Assembly (NCBI RefSeq): GCF_005116575.1
Contig: NZ_SWCN01000004.1
Coordinates: 62,001 to 126,000, forward strand
DNA: 64,000 bases
From: Desulforhopalus sp. IMCC35007
Lineage (GTDB): Bacteria; Desulfobacterota; Desulfobulbia; Desulfobulbales; Desulfocapsaceae
Direction: 5' to 3'
Below are positions 56,066 to 64,000 of the stretch, piece by piece (position 1 is the stretch's first letter; the number at the start of each line of letters is the position of its first letter). The notes beneath the pieces were generated by a model. It made no database searches. It saw only the letters and a list, made by a program, of their open reading frames with translations, and had not been told where the DNA came from. The translations under genes were made by a program, and so were the position numbers.

Positions 56066-56704
56066 ATGAAAACCCTCATCCTTGCAAACGGTGACCTTAC
56101 AGTTTCCCGTGAGCTATTGCATCTCGCAGAAAATGCAGACTATCTGATTGCAGCAGACGGTGGTGCCAGACACTGCCTGCAGCTCGGCCGTCAGCCTGAT
56201 GCACTGGTCGGAGACATGGACTCCATCAGCCGTGAGCTTCTGCAAAAATATGAAGCTGCCGGTGCTATACTCCTGAGATTTCCAGCGCGTAAAAATGCAA
56301 CCGACCTCGAACTCGCCGTGGATCACGCCATAACACAAGGAGCTACAGAAATTGTATTTGCCGGAATACTTGGCGGACGGTGGGACATGAGCCTTGCCAA
56401 TATCCTGCTATTGGCCCACAATAAATATAAAAATGTCCCATGCACTCTTATAGGTGATACCTGCATCATTCATGTCCTGCACCCTGGAAAACACCAATTT
56501 GCCACTAAAGTTCATCAACGCGCCTCCTTACTTCCTTTAACGGGCGAGGTGAGAGACGTCTCTCTGACTGGCTTTGAATACCCGCTTGACCACTTTACCA
56601 TAGCCTACGGTTCAAGCCGGGGCCTGAGCAACTTCACCGTTTCTGATACAGTCACTGTTGAACACGCCACAAGCGTACTGTTGCTCATTTTTTCAGAGAA
56701 TTGA
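56066..56704 (+). CDS. thiN: Thiamine pyrophosphokinase
   Basis: This enzyme transfers pyrophosphate from ATP to thiamine to give TPP. The 212-residue protein shows the family motifs in order: ILANGDL, ADGGARHCLQLGRQPDALVGDMDS (substrate and Mg site), FPARKNATDLELAVDHA, and FAGILGGRWDMSLANILLL with the GGRxD motif. The C-terminal small domain contains SRGLSNFTVSDTVTVEH. The length is normal. Its start is 3 bases after the permease stop. The presence of both thiBPQ and this kinase suggests uptake and activation of external thiamine; no full de novo thi pathway is in the window. Confidence 0.95.
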   Translation: MKTLILANGDLTVSRELLHLAENADYLIAADGGARHCLQLGRQPDALVGDMDSISRELLQKYEAAGAILLRFPARKNATDLELAVDHAITQGATEIVFAGILGGRWDMSLANILLLAHNKYKNVPCTLIGDTCIIHVLHPGKHQFATKVHQRASLLPLTGEVRDVSLTGFEYPLDHFTIAYGSSRGLSNFTVSDTVTVEHATSVLLLIFSEN

Positions 56705-57068
56705 CGGAGAGAATGTACCACTATCGTCTCTCGCCATAATTCTTTGTCCACCTTTGATCCAGCTGTCAGTTGTGCAGGCCATTCACTTCTGCCAAAAGGA
56801 TCTTATCACCATGCTCTGGCTGAGCATTTTCACCTCTCAAAAAACCAATGCAGGTCAGACTCAATCCAGAAGAATTCTTTCGCGTTGACATCAACTGCAT
56901 CGATCGCTACTGTACCTACTGATTGTTGGGTTATGCGCCCATCCAACAAACAAAGAGCGTCCCCATCTAAAAAATAGACTGCATGCCCGGTAACTTTTCA
57001 TTTTTTACACCAGATGTAACGTTCGGCAATAACCTCCCTGCCGGACAATTCCAATGGAGGAGCAGACA
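56705..57068. other. Intergenic region before ggt
   Basis: About 360 bases with no complete gene. A 24-codon stretch (near 56847-56888) contains NPEEFFRV, reminiscent of the LytTR DNA-binding signature. It is bounded by stops and is too short to call. No terminator with a T-run was seen after thiN. Confidence 0.3.
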
Positions 57069-58805
57069 ATGAAAGGAACATTCCTACAGTTAAGGCGTAC
57101 GAAGATTATTGCTTTTACGGCCGGTGCGGTATTGCTGTTATGGCAGAGTGCCTATTCCGCAGCTATTCTTGAGGGTGAGAGAATGAGTCCCGTTCAGGGA
57201 ACGGAAGGAATGGTGGTTACAAGCCATTTTCTCGCCACCCAGTCGGCCCAGGAAGTGTTAAAAAATGGCGGGAATGCCATCGATGCAGCGGTCACAGCTG
57301 CCTTTTCCCTTGCGGTCACTCAACCCCGCTCCGGCAATATTGGAGGTGGGGGGTTCATGCTGATTTCTTCAGAGGAAAAAAATGACGTTGTTGCAATTGA
57401 CTATCGTGAAAAGGCTCCAGGCACCGCCACAGTTGACATGTTTCTCGACAAAGAGGGTAATGCTGACAGCAATGTCTCCAGATATACCCATCTGGCAGCA
57501 GGAGTACCAGGAACCGTAGCCGGACTTGCCATGGCTCTGGAACAGTATGGAACGATAAGCCTCAAGGAGGCCATTGCTCCCGCCATTAAACTGGCCAATG
57601 AAGGTTTTATTGTCACCCCACGCTTTAGTGACGGCCTCAAAGAGAAGGAAGAAATGCTCAAAAAATGGCCATCAACCACAAAGATATTCTACAAAGCTGA
57701 CGGCAGCTCCTATGAACCCGGTGATCTTTTTGTCCAAAAAGATCTTGCTGCTACCCTTACGCGGATCTCGGAAAACGGCATCAAAGAATTCTATGAAGGT
57801 AAGACTGCAGAGCTGCTGGTGGCTGAGATGGCCAGGCATGGCGGCCTGATCACCATGGAGGATATGAAAAATTACACTCCAGGTATGCGCACCCCGGTAC
57901 ATGGAACATATCGAGGCTATGATATTTACTCCATGTCTCCGCCCAGTTCCGGTGGAACCCATGTCGTTCAGATCCTCAACATCTTAGAGGGATACCCCAT
58001 AGCTGAATACGGCCATAATTCTGCGAAAACCATCCACCTGATGACCGAAGCCATGAAGCTTGCATACGCGGACAGATCCCAGTATCTCGGCGATGAAGAT
58101 TTCGTCAAGGTTCCCTTAAAAGGTCTTACTTCAAAAAAATATGCCGAATCGTTACGGCAGAAAATCGACCCGGCCAAAGCGACCGAAAGTTCAACCATAG
58201 CCCCGGGCAAGGTACTCCCCTACGAGAGCAACGAAACAACACATTTCTCCATAGTCGATAAATTTGGCAATGCAGTGTCCAATACCTACACCATCAACTT
58301 CAGCTATGGCTCTGGAATCGTCGTTGAGGGAGCAGGATTTTTACTCAACAACGAGATGGATGATTTTTCTGCAAAACCAGGAGTTCCCAATGCCTATGGA
58401 TTAATTGGAGGCGAAGCCAACAAGATAGAGCCCAACAAACGGATGCTCAGCTCAATGTCTCCGACAATAGTCAAGCAGGGAGGTAAAAACTTTCTTGTTA
58501 CCGGCAGTCCCGGTGGCTCAAGGATAATCACAACCACTCTGCAGGTGATCATGAACGTTATTGATCACGGCCTTAACATTCAGAGTGCCGTTGCAGCCCC
58601 ACGGATACACCACCAGTGGTTACCGGACGAACTGCGCATTGAAGAAGGCCTGAGCCCTGATACCGTCGTAGCCCTGGAAGAAATGGGACACATGGTCGCA
58701 CAAAAGTCCGCCATGGGTGCTATTCAATCTATCATGATCAAAGATGGAATGATGTATGGTGGAGCTGATCCGAGAAGATCGACTGCACTTGCAGCAGGCC
58801 TGTAG
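57069..58805 (+). CDS. ggt: Gamma-glutamyltransferase precursor
   Basis: This periplasmic N-terminal-nucleophile hydrolase cleaves or transfers the gamma-glutamyl group of glutathione and related peptides. The 578-residue precursor has a signal peptide (about 1-31). The large subunit shows GGNAIDAAVTAAFSLAVTQPRSGNIGGGGFML and the glutamyl-binding Arg in DYREKAPG. The autoprocessing site is NETTHFSIVDKFGNAVSNTYTIN, where the second Thr becomes the new N terminus and nucleophile. The small subunit has SSMSPTIV and GSPGGSRI. All key residues look intact. The ATG at 57069 follows GGAGGAG. Its role may be glutathione or peptide salvage. Confidence 0.96.
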   Translation: MKGTFLQLRRTKIIAFTAGAVLLLWQSAYSAAILEGERMSPVQGTEGMVVTSHFLATQSAQEVLKNGGNAIDAAVTAAFSLAVTQPRSGNIGGGGFMLISSEEKNDVVAIDYREKAPGTATVDMFLDKEGNADSNVSRYTHLAAGVPGTVAGLAMALEQYGTISLKEAIAPAIKLANEGFIVTPRFSDGLKEKEEMLKKWPSTTKIFYKADGSSYEPGDLFVQKDLAATLTRISENGIKEFYEGKTAELLVAEMARHGGLITMEDMKNYTPGMRTPVHGTYRGYDIYSMSPPSSGGTHVVQILNILEGYPIAEYGHNSAKTIHLMTEAMKLAYADRSQYLGDEDFVKVPLKGLTSKKYAESLRQKIDPAKATESSTIAPGKVLPYESNETTHFSIVDKFGNAVSNTYTINFSYGSGIVVEGAGFLLNNEMDDFSAKPGVPNAYGLIGGEANKIEPNKRMLSSMSPTIVKQGGKNFLVTGSPGGSRIITTTLQVIMNVIDHGLNIQSAVAAPRIHHQWLPDELRIEEGLSPDTVVALEEMGHMVAQKSAMGAIQSIMIKDGMMYGGADPRRSTALAAGL

Positions 58806-58818
58806 ACTCAGCTGATAA

Positions 58819-58871
58819 CAGGGGCGTTTCGAGGTATTCCTCTCTTCAGGAAAACTGACGAGCCGCCCCTG
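58819..58871. other. Inverted repeat between convergent ggt and yigZ
   Basis: CAGGGGCG (58819-58826) and CGCCCCTG (58864-58871) are perfect 8-bp arms. A TCG/CGA pairing and a small GAGG/CCTC hairpin lie inside. There is no T-run, so this is a structural element or weak bidirectional terminator. Confidence 0.5.
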
Positions 58872-58934
58872 AACTACCTCTCACCTGAGCGAACGTTGTT
58901 TTTCAACAACCGTATCCCCCTATAACTCAATCCA

Positions 58935-59564
58935 TTAACGCTCTTTTTCGATATACGAGTCAGCCTCCAGCACAGCTTGTCCTGCAGTTATCTCTGCAAG
59001 CTCTGCCACAAAAGAGGCGAGATTTTTCTCCAGGATATCGAGTAAAAAACAGACATCACCCCCATAAACGGTTGTGACGATACTGGCGGAATGGTCTTCA
59101 ACGAGCCTTCGAATAGCCCCCTCAAATTGATAGTGAAAAGTAATTGTCAGCCGCTTTTGGTCTCTAAACTCTTTGAGTACAACCTCTCCAAGTGCCGCCT
59201 TCAAACCACCGGAGTAGGCCCTTACAAGACCACCACTTCCAAGTTTAACACCGCCAAAATACCTGGTTATCACCACCAGGACATTACCGATATTTTCATG
59301 GAGTAAAATATTAAGTAGAGGCCGCCCTGCAGTACCTGTTGGCTCCCCGTCATCGCTGCAGTGGATGTCCACGGGAGAATGCGGGTCTCCGATAATGTAG
59401 GCATAGCAGTTATGGCTGGCTCCGACTTCCCGGCTGGAGATGTTTTCAAGCAGTACCAGAGCGTCCTCTTTTGTCTTCACTTCTGTCAGAAAGGTGATGA
59501 ACTTACTCTTTTTTTCCACAGCAATATGCTGTACGGCGCTGCCAGGCGTGTAATAGGTATCCAT
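58935..59564 (-). CDS. yigZ: YigZ/IMPACT-family protein
   Basis: This 209-residue UPF0029/IMPACT-family protein has the N-terminal domain signature SKFITFL, ASHNCYAYIIG, HCSDDGEPTGTAGRPLLN and VITRYFGGVKLGSGGLVRAYSGG. These are strongly conserved across bacteria and eukaryotes. The C-terminal ferredoxin-like domain (DUF1949) covers about 135-205. In eukaryotes IMPACT binds GCN1; the bacterial role is unknown but may involve translation or RNA. The ATG at 59564 gives a complete N terminus. It lies downstream of the HAD gene with about 120 bases containing one copy of a repeated element. Confidence 0.94.
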   Translation of the reverse strand: MDTYYTPGSAVQHIAVEKKSKFITFLTEVKTKEDALVLLENISSREVGASHNCYAYIIGDPHSPVDIHCSDDGEPTGTAGRPLLNILLHENIGNVLVVITRYFGGVKLGSGGLVRAYSGGLKAALGEVVLKEFRDQKRLTITFHYQFEGAIRRLVEDHSASIVTTVYGGDVCFLLDILEKNLASFVAELAEITAGQAVLEADSYIEKER

Positions 59565-59584
59565 GAATTTTTGTTATACTCAAA

Positions 59585-59664
59585 AGTTGCATTCTCTGGT
59601 TTGTACAGTTCTTTTAGCGTATTTTCAATATGATAGTCCAGTGGCTGACAACATAAAGGTTATC
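59585..59664 (+). repeat. Degenerate 80-bp intergenic repeat, copy A
   Basis: The segment starting TTGCATTCTC (59587) aligns with a segment at 62729. Shared blocks are TTGCATTCTC, GGTTTGTA, TTTTCAAWATGATA, CCAG and AGGTT near the 3' end. It lies between yigZ and the HAD gene. No coding potential is evident. Confidence 0.5.
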
Positions 59665-59683
59665 AATGACCCGCAACCAGGGC

Positions 59684-60343
59684 TTAGAGAAAAATATCAT
59701 CCAGAGCCTCTTGCAGGCCGGTACAATCAGGGAGGACTGTGGTCTTTTCAGGAAAATCAACCTCACCCTGGATGCCAATAAAGGCAAGACCGGTTTCTGC
59801 AGCAGCGTCATAATCGGTCAGTGCGTCACCGATAAAGACACAATCCACCGGATTAAGCTGATATTTTTCCAGCAACCACCTGATGTGTTCTGGTTTTCTC
59901 ACAGGAGATCCGAGTTGCTCCTGAAATAAGTCCGTAATCCCTCTTTGTTGAAGTATATATTTCAGTTCATCCTCAGGTGTGCCTGAAATAACGAAGATTT
60001 TTAAGCCATTTTCCTTTGCCTTGTGTAAAAATTCTTTTGCACCTGCAATCCAGGAAACATCAATTACCTTTTGTACAACCAGTTCAGAATATCGACGTGA
60101 CCACTCTTTCACCTCTTCTTTGGTGAGGGGTTTGCCAAGAAAATTCGTGTGCGCGTGGATAATTTTATCTACCCTGCTGATTCCACCATGCAACCTGTGA
60201 TAATCTGCAACACTTTTGACAATATGCTCCGGATAGCCCTGAAAAAGAAGACGAAACGCTTCGGTTTTCGGTTGAATGGAATCGACGATAACTCCATCAA
60301 AATCAAAAAATAATGCCCTAAGTTCTCTTGCCATGGTATTCAC
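59684..60343 (-). CDS. HAD-family hydrolase (phosphoglycolate phosphatase-like)
   Basis: The 219-residue haloacid dehalogenase-superfamily phosphatase has motif I FFDFDGVIVDS, motif II VISGTPEDE, motif III Lys in GSPVRKPEH and motif IV FIGDALTDYDAA. The helical cap type (about 18-90) puts it with the Gph/PGM group. Substrate could be phosphoglycolate, a sugar phosphate or a nucleotide. The ATG at 60343 (or 60334) is reasonable. It diverges from the Nudix hydrolase gene. Confidence 0.92.
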   Translation of the reverse strand: MNTMARELRALFFDFDGVIVDSIQPKTEAFRLLFQGYPEHIVKSVADYHRLHGGISRVDKIIHAHTNFLGKPLTKEEVKEWSRRYSELVVQKVIDVSWIAGAKEFLHKAKENGLKIFVISGTPEDELKYILQQRGITDLFQEQLGSPVRKPEHIRWLLEKYQLNPVDCVFIGDALTDYDAAAETGLAFIGIQGEVDFPEKTTVLPDCTGLQEALDDIFL

Positions 60344-60459
60344 TTACAGATATAGAATTAAAAAGAATTTTTCGATCTGACTTAACCAATACTACCGCAT
60401 GTCTTTTCAGGATTTACTTCAGAAAAAAGGCTATGCAACAATCGCTGATATGAGACAAA

Positions 60460-61035
60460 ATGACTGAAGAAAGAAAAGATGATGCCCTGTGGCAGGTAAC
60501 CGCTCCACAAACAATACTTGCAACTCCTGTGATGAATGTACTCACAAGTCACGTCGTCTGCAAGCGCAACGGCAAAGGCAGAGACTTCTACAGACTTTCT
60601 TTCACGCCGTGGGTTAACATCGTGGCAGTTACAGCGGAACAGGAAATCATTTTTATTCGCCAATACCGCTTTGGTACCGGAAAATCTGAGATAGAAATCC
60701 CGGGAGGAGCCGTGGAAAAAAATGAAGCCCCCCTTGAGGCAGGTCTGCGGGAACTCCTTGAAGAGACTGGATACGCTGGAGAAAACGGTCGGATCATAGG
60801 AAAGGTCTGTCCAAACCCGGCCATTCAGGACAATTTCTGCTACACTGTGCTTGTTGAAAACGCAGTGAAAATTGCAAATCCAAGCCTTGATGAGATGGAA
60901 GATATCGATGTCTACACCGTAAAACAAAAAGATCTGGCGAAAATGATGCAGGAGGGAACCATTGACCATGGCCTGGTGCTCAATGCCCTGATGTTTTATC
61001 TCATGACGCTCCCCGGTTTTTATCCAGAGGGATAA
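60460..61035 (+). CDS. Nudix hydrolase (ADP-ribose pyrophosphatase-like)
   Basis: The 191-residue Nudix protein has a perfect Nudix box, GAVEKNEAPLEAGLRELLEETGY (GX5EX7REUXEEXGU). NIVAVTAEQEIIFIRQYRFGTG lies upstream, as in ADP-ribose pyrophosphatases that retain an Arg-Gln-Tyr segment. It hydrolyses a nucleoside diphosphate linked to a group X. ADP-ribose is likely but not certain. The ATG at 60460 gives a full N terminus. A terminator follows at 61145. Confidence 0.92.
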   Translation: MTEERKDDALWQVTAPQTILATPVMNVLTSHVVCKRNGKGRDFYRLSFTPWVNIVAVTAEQEIIFIRQYRFGTGKSEIEIPGGAVEKNEAPLEAGLRELLEETGYAGENGRIIGKVCPNPAIQDNFCYTVLVENAVKIANPSLDEMEDIDVYTVKQKDLAKMMQEGTIDHGLVLNALMFYLMTLPGFYPEG

Positions 61036-61144
61036 AAGCATGAAGGTGTTGTTTTTGGTGTGGCAGCAAGGACTTTTCCCCAAAAACAATTGACAGAAAG
61101 ACCATTTCCCAGTACTCCCTATGAGATTGTTTGAATGACGACAG

Positions 61145-61168
61145 GCGGCATTACTGCCGCTTTTTTTA
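61145..61168 (+). terminator. Intrinsic terminator upstream of lysS
   Basis: A perfect 6-bp GC-rich stem (61145-61150 with 61155-61160), a 4-base loop and seven Ts. It ends only 35 bases before the lysS ATG, so it terminates the Nudix transcript or acts as a leader attenuator. A 21-codon frame without a ribosome site (61135-61200) spans it and ends two bases before lysS. Confidence 0.8.
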
Positions 61169-61202
61169 TAGTATTACATATTTTTAAAAAGAGCATCTGA
61201 CC

Positions 61203-62708
61203 ATGACTGAAGAAAACCAAACCCTCGCACAGCGAAGAGAAAAAGCGGAATCCCTTGCAGACCTCGGTGTCAACCTTTACAGCAATGGCTTTAAACCGGC
61301 CAACGCGATAAAAGCACTCATCCCTAAAGGCGAGGGCCTTGAGCCGCAGCAAAAAGAAGAAGGTGAACCGCTTTATTCCGTGGCTGGCAGGATCATGGCG
61401 ATGCGAAAGTTTGGTAAAGCCGCTTTCTGCACCGTGACAGATAAAACAGGTCAAATTCAGATCTATATCAAAAAAGACATCCTGGGAGATGCCCTGTTTG
61501 AACAGTTTATGAAATGGGATATCGGCGATATCGTTGGAGTTGAGGGCTCACTCTTTAAAACCAAGGTCGGCGAACTCTCCATCCAGGCCAGATCCATTGT
61601 GATGGTCTCCAAATCCCTGCGGCCTCTGCCTGATAAATGGCATGGACTCAGCGACGTTGAAACGCGATACCGCCAGAGATATGTTGATCTCATCGTAAGC
61701 CCAAAAACCCGTGTAACTTTTCAAAAAAGGGTAGAGATCATCCGCCTGGTCAGGGAATATCTGAACAACCAGGGGTTCATGGAGGTTGAAACCCCCATGA
61801 TGCAACCTATTCCAGGAGGCGCAACGGCAAAACCGTTCCAGACTTTTCACAATGCGCTGAATATGGAACTCTATCTGAGGATCGCCCCGGAACTCTACCT
61901 CAAGCGGCTGCTGGTTGGTGGTTTTGAAAGGGTCTTTGAGATCAATCGAAACTTCCGCAATGAAGGCTTATCCACGAGGCACAATCCCGAGTTCACCATG
62001 CTGGAGTTTTACCAGGCCTATGCCACCTATGAAGATCTTATCCAACTTACCGAAGACATGATCTCCTCTATCTGCCAGAAAGTGAATGGTTCCATGCAGA
62101 TCACCTACCAGGGAACCGAGGTGGATCTTTCTCCTCCATGGACAACCCTTACCATGGACGAAGCTCTGATTCAGGTCGGCGGCGTTGAGGCAAGTGTCCT
62201 TGATAACCCAGAAAAGATCTTTGCTCTGGCCAAAGAAAAAGGCATAAAGCTTGATGATCAGGCAGGACCTGGAAAGGCGAAGACAGAACTTTTTGAGCTT
62301 CTTGTTGAGGAAAAACTGATCAACCCAACCTTCATTACCGCCTATCCCACAGAGGTGTCTCCACTTGCCAGACGTAATGAAAAAAATCCTGAAGTAACCG
62401 ATCGCTTTGAACTTTTTATTACCGGACGAGAATTGGCGAACGCCTTCAGTGAGCTCAATGACCCCATCGACCAGTTACACCGCTTTGAAAAGCAGATTGC
62501 AGACCGTGGAGACGACGACGAAATCCATCCTGAACTCGACCGTGACTATGTCCGCGCCCTGGAATATGGTATGCCATCCGCTGCTGGTGAGGGGATCGGC
62601 ATCGACCGTCTGGTGATGCTGCTCACCGACGCCCCATCTATTCGAGATGTGATTCTCTTCCCTCACCTCAAGCCGGAAGTACGGCGGCAGCACATTGATG
62701 AGGAATAA
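61203..62708 (+). CDS. lysS: Lysyl-tRNA synthetase, class II
   Basis: This enzyme charges tRNA-Lys. The 501-residue protein has an N-terminal OB-fold anticodon-binding domain (about 55-160; AGRIMAMRKFGKAAFCTVTD). A class II catalytic core follows, with motif 1 (FMEVETPMMQPIPGGATAKPF), motif 2 (FERVFEINRNFRNEGLSTRHNPEFTMLEFYQAYA) and motif 3 (GIGIDRLVMLLTD). Order and length are typical of bacterial LysS. The ATG at 61203 follows AAGAG. It is the last complete gene before lolC/E. Confidence 0.99.
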   Translation: MTEENQTLAQRREKAESLADLGVNLYSNGFKPANAIKALIPKGEGLEPQQKEEGEPLYSVAGRIMAMRKFGKAAFCTVTDKTGQIQIYIKKDILGDALFEQFMKWDIGDIVGVEGSLFKTKVGELSIQARSIVMVSKSLRPLPDKWHGLSDVETRYRQRYVDLIVSPKTRVTFQKRVEIIRLVREYLNNQGFMEVETPMMQPIPGGATAKPFQTFHNALNMELYLRIAPELYLKRLLVGGFERVFEINRNFRNEGLSTRHNPEFTMLEFYQAYATYEDLIQLTEDMISSICQKVNGSMQITYQGTEVDLSPPWTTLTMDEALIQVGGVEASVLDNPEKIFALAKEKGIKLDDQAGPGKAKTELFELLVEEKLINPTFITAYPTEVSPLARRNEKNPEVTDRFELFITGRELANAFSELNDPIDQLHRFEKQIADRGDDDEIHPELDRDYVRALEYGMPSAAGEGIGIDRLVMLLTDAPSIRDVILFPHLKPEVRRQHIDEE

Positions 62709-62728
62709 AAAATCATTTATCACCTAAA

Positions 62729-62810
62729 AATTGCATTCTCGGTTTTGTATTTTTAAAACAATAGCCCGTTTTCAAAATGATACACCAGCTACTAACGATA
62801 TTGAGGTTCG
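62729..62810 (+). repeat. Degenerate 80-bp intergenic repeat, copy B
   Basis: This is the second copy of the element at 59585, starting TTGCATTCTC (62731) and ending near GAGGTT (62808), in the same orientation. It lies in the 281-base gap between lysS and lolC/E. Confidence 0.5.
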
Positions 62811-62989
62811 CAAAAGTGTGAAAAACGTAAAACTCAAAACAAGCGAACCCTACGGGAGCACCTTATGGCCAGATCTGCTTGTGTTACAAGACATTTGCAG
62901 AAAAAAACCTCGGTTGCATGTCCTGTGCCTCGCAGATCTACCCGCAAAGCACTTGCAATATTTAGGTATCACTATTTAAAGAGTTGATA

Positions 62990-64000
62990 ATGTTCGAATG
63001 GTTTATTGGCATGAGATATCTCAGAGCCAAGCATAAACACGGATTCATTTCCCTGATTTCGCTGATCTCAGTCGCCGGTATTACTGTGGGGGTTATCGCT
63101 CTTATAGTAGTATTGGCCGTTTACTCTGGTTTTACCACAGGTCTGCGCGACCAGATTCTCGGAGTGAATTCCCATATCATCGTCCAAAAATTTGGTGGTA
63201 CCATCAGCAATTATCAGCTGCAGCGAGACCGGATACTCACCGTCAAAAATGTCACCGGTGCCACCCCATATCTCTACGCCCAGACCCTGCTCAGCAGTGC
63301 CAGCGGTGGCAGTGGCGTTGTCCTGAGGGGTATCGATCCTGAGACGGCCAAAAACGTTGTCGGTCTGTCCCAACAGATGACTTCTGGCACCATTCAGGAC
63401 CTCAACCAAGATGCCTCAAACCGGGTGCCTAATATTATTTTAGGTAAAAACCTTGCCTCTGAACTCCGAGTCAGAAACGGAGACAAGCTTCGGCTTATCT
63501 CCCCTTCCGGGCCTCTGACACCCATGGGCGTTATCCCTAAAATTACCACCTGCCAGGTTTCTGGAATCTTTGAAACAGGAATGTTTGAATACGATTCCAC
63601 TCTGGCCTACATGGCCATCGCCAATGTTCAGGACTTTTTAGGCCTCGATGACGTTGCCCATGGCCTTGAGGTTAAAGTCAAAGATAAATACCTTGACAGG
63701 GCAGATGAAGTTGCAGCGGAAATCACCGAAAAACTTGGCCCTGGCTACATAGCCAAGGACTGGATGATGATGAACCGCAACCTCTTTGCTGCCTTTAAGC
63801 TTGAAAAAATCGGGATGTTCATTGCCATGGCTCTCATCATCCTGGTGGCAGCACTCAATATAATCAGTGCTCTTGTAATGATTGTCATGGAAAAGACAAA
63901 AGATATTGCAATTCTCAAGTCCATGGGTGCCACCTCTGCCTCAATTATGAAAATATTCTTTCTCCAGGGACTGGTTATCGCAACTGCCGGAACAAGCCTT
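62990..64000 (+). CDS. lolC: Lipoprotein-releasing system permease (LolC/LolE family), 3'-truncated
   Basis: The frame starts at the ATG at 62990, after AAGAG, and runs off the window. The first 337 residues are visible. The N terminus MFEWFIGMRYLRAKH is followed by a transmembrane helix (about 22-46; ISLISVAGITVGVIALIVVLAVYSGF). A large periplasmic domain follows, with the MacB/LolC-like NVTGATPYLYAQTLL and VVLRGIDPE. The second helix (about 275-300) and the conserved cytoplasmic segment KTKDIAILKSMGATSASIMKIFF complete the pattern. LolCDE releases lipoproteins from the inner membrane to LolA. Whether it is LolC or LolE cannot be decided from the fragment. Confidence 0.92.
   Translation, partial: MFEWFIGMRYLRAKHKHGFISLISLISVAGITVGVIALIVVLAVYSGFTTGLRDQILGVNSHIIVQKFGGTISNYQLQRDRILTVKNVTGATPYLYAQTLLSSASGGSGVVLRGIDPETAKNVVGLSQQMTSGTIQDLNQDASNRVPNIILGKNLASELRVRNGDKLRLISPSGPLTPMGVIPKITTCQVSGIFETGMFEYDSTLAYMAIANVQDFLGLDDVAHGLEVKVKDKYLDRADEVAAEITEKLGPGYIAKDWMMMNRNLFAAFKLEKIGMFIAMALIILVAALNIISALVMIVMEKTKDIAILKSMGATSASIMKIFFLQGLVIATAGTSL

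Noticed and set aside
56847-56910. LytTR regulator fragment
   Set aside because: NPEEFFRV is suggestive, but the frame is only about 24 codons between stops and flanking sequence does not support the domain.
60382-61089. 235-residue frame antisense to the Nudix gene
   Set aside because: It mirrors a gene with a perfect Nudix box and shows no domain or ribosome site of its own.
62731-62979. 82-residue ORF between lysS and lolC/E
   Set aside because: It starts at TTG inside a repeated non-coding element, lacks a ribosome site and matches nothing I know.

Overview
The window is an ordinary chromosomal segment of a Gram-negative, most likely anaerobic bacterium. It encodes the outer-membrane machinery TamA/TamB and a LolC/E-type permease, together with bacteriohemerythrin, DUF362 and cobalamin-dependent radical SAM proteins, short ACT-type SerA, FabL-type enoyl-ACP reductase, folate-dependent TrmFO and an NtrC-family regulator. 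That combination, with moderate GC by eye, fits Desulfobacterota, perhaps a Desulfobulbales/Desulfotalea-like sulfate reducer. The taxon is an inference; no rRNA gene is present. I saw no prophage, insertion sequence, CRISPR array, tRNA or rRNA.

Layout. 1-3.2 kb (+): end of an MFS transporter, trmFO, and an ADP-ribosylglycohydrolase-like protein with altered metal motifs. 3.2-8.4 kb (-): a two-gene operon of a giant HEAT/cNMP-binding/PilZ protein and a T7 gp4/Twinkle-like primase-helicase whose TOPRIM acidic motif is degenerate. 9-15 kb (-): maf, fabL, DUF362, serA, B12-radical SAM. 15-20.3 kb (+): a secreted M1-peptidase/ChaN/PDZ fusion, a secreted cyclophilin-FKBP fusion, bacteriohemerythrin. 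20.4-31.7 kb (-): trpS, grpE-dnaK with a clear promoter and terminator, then tamA-tamB and an NtrC-type regulator. 31.9-34 kb (+): RlmD-like rRNA methyltransferase and a CBS protein.

34-39 kb (-): a SET-domain methyltransferase overlapping an atypical PLP decarboxylase by ATGA, next to a divergent homocysteine S-methyltransferase homologue, then htpX and beta-carbonic anhydrase. 39.8-46.4 kb: a D-amino acid transaminase (+) facing a six-gene operon (-) for polar amino acid import, a GlcD-type FAD oxidase and an aminotransferase. 47-57 kb (+): a textbook promoter, TPP riboswitch and intrinsic terminator controlling thiBPQ; a LysE exporter; a secreted NosL-outer membrane barrel fusion; and a compact yjbQ - SBF-like permease - thiamine pyrophosphokinase cluster. 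57-64 kb: gamma-glutamyltransferase, YigZ, a HAD phosphatase, a Nudix hydrolase, lysS and the start of lolC/E.

The best candidates for undescribed biology are (i) the SET-methyltransferase/PLP-decarboxylase pair, where both the decarboxylase and the neighbouring methyltransferase-fold protein have lost hallmark active-site residues, (ii) the PilZ-HEAT/primase-helicase operon, (iii) the NosL-barrel fusion, and (iv) the permease lying between YjbQ and thiamine pyrophosphokinase. A pair of about 80-bp degenerate intergenic repeats (59.6 and 62.7 kb) is also unexplained. All assignments come from reading the sequence and recognising families; no database search was run.
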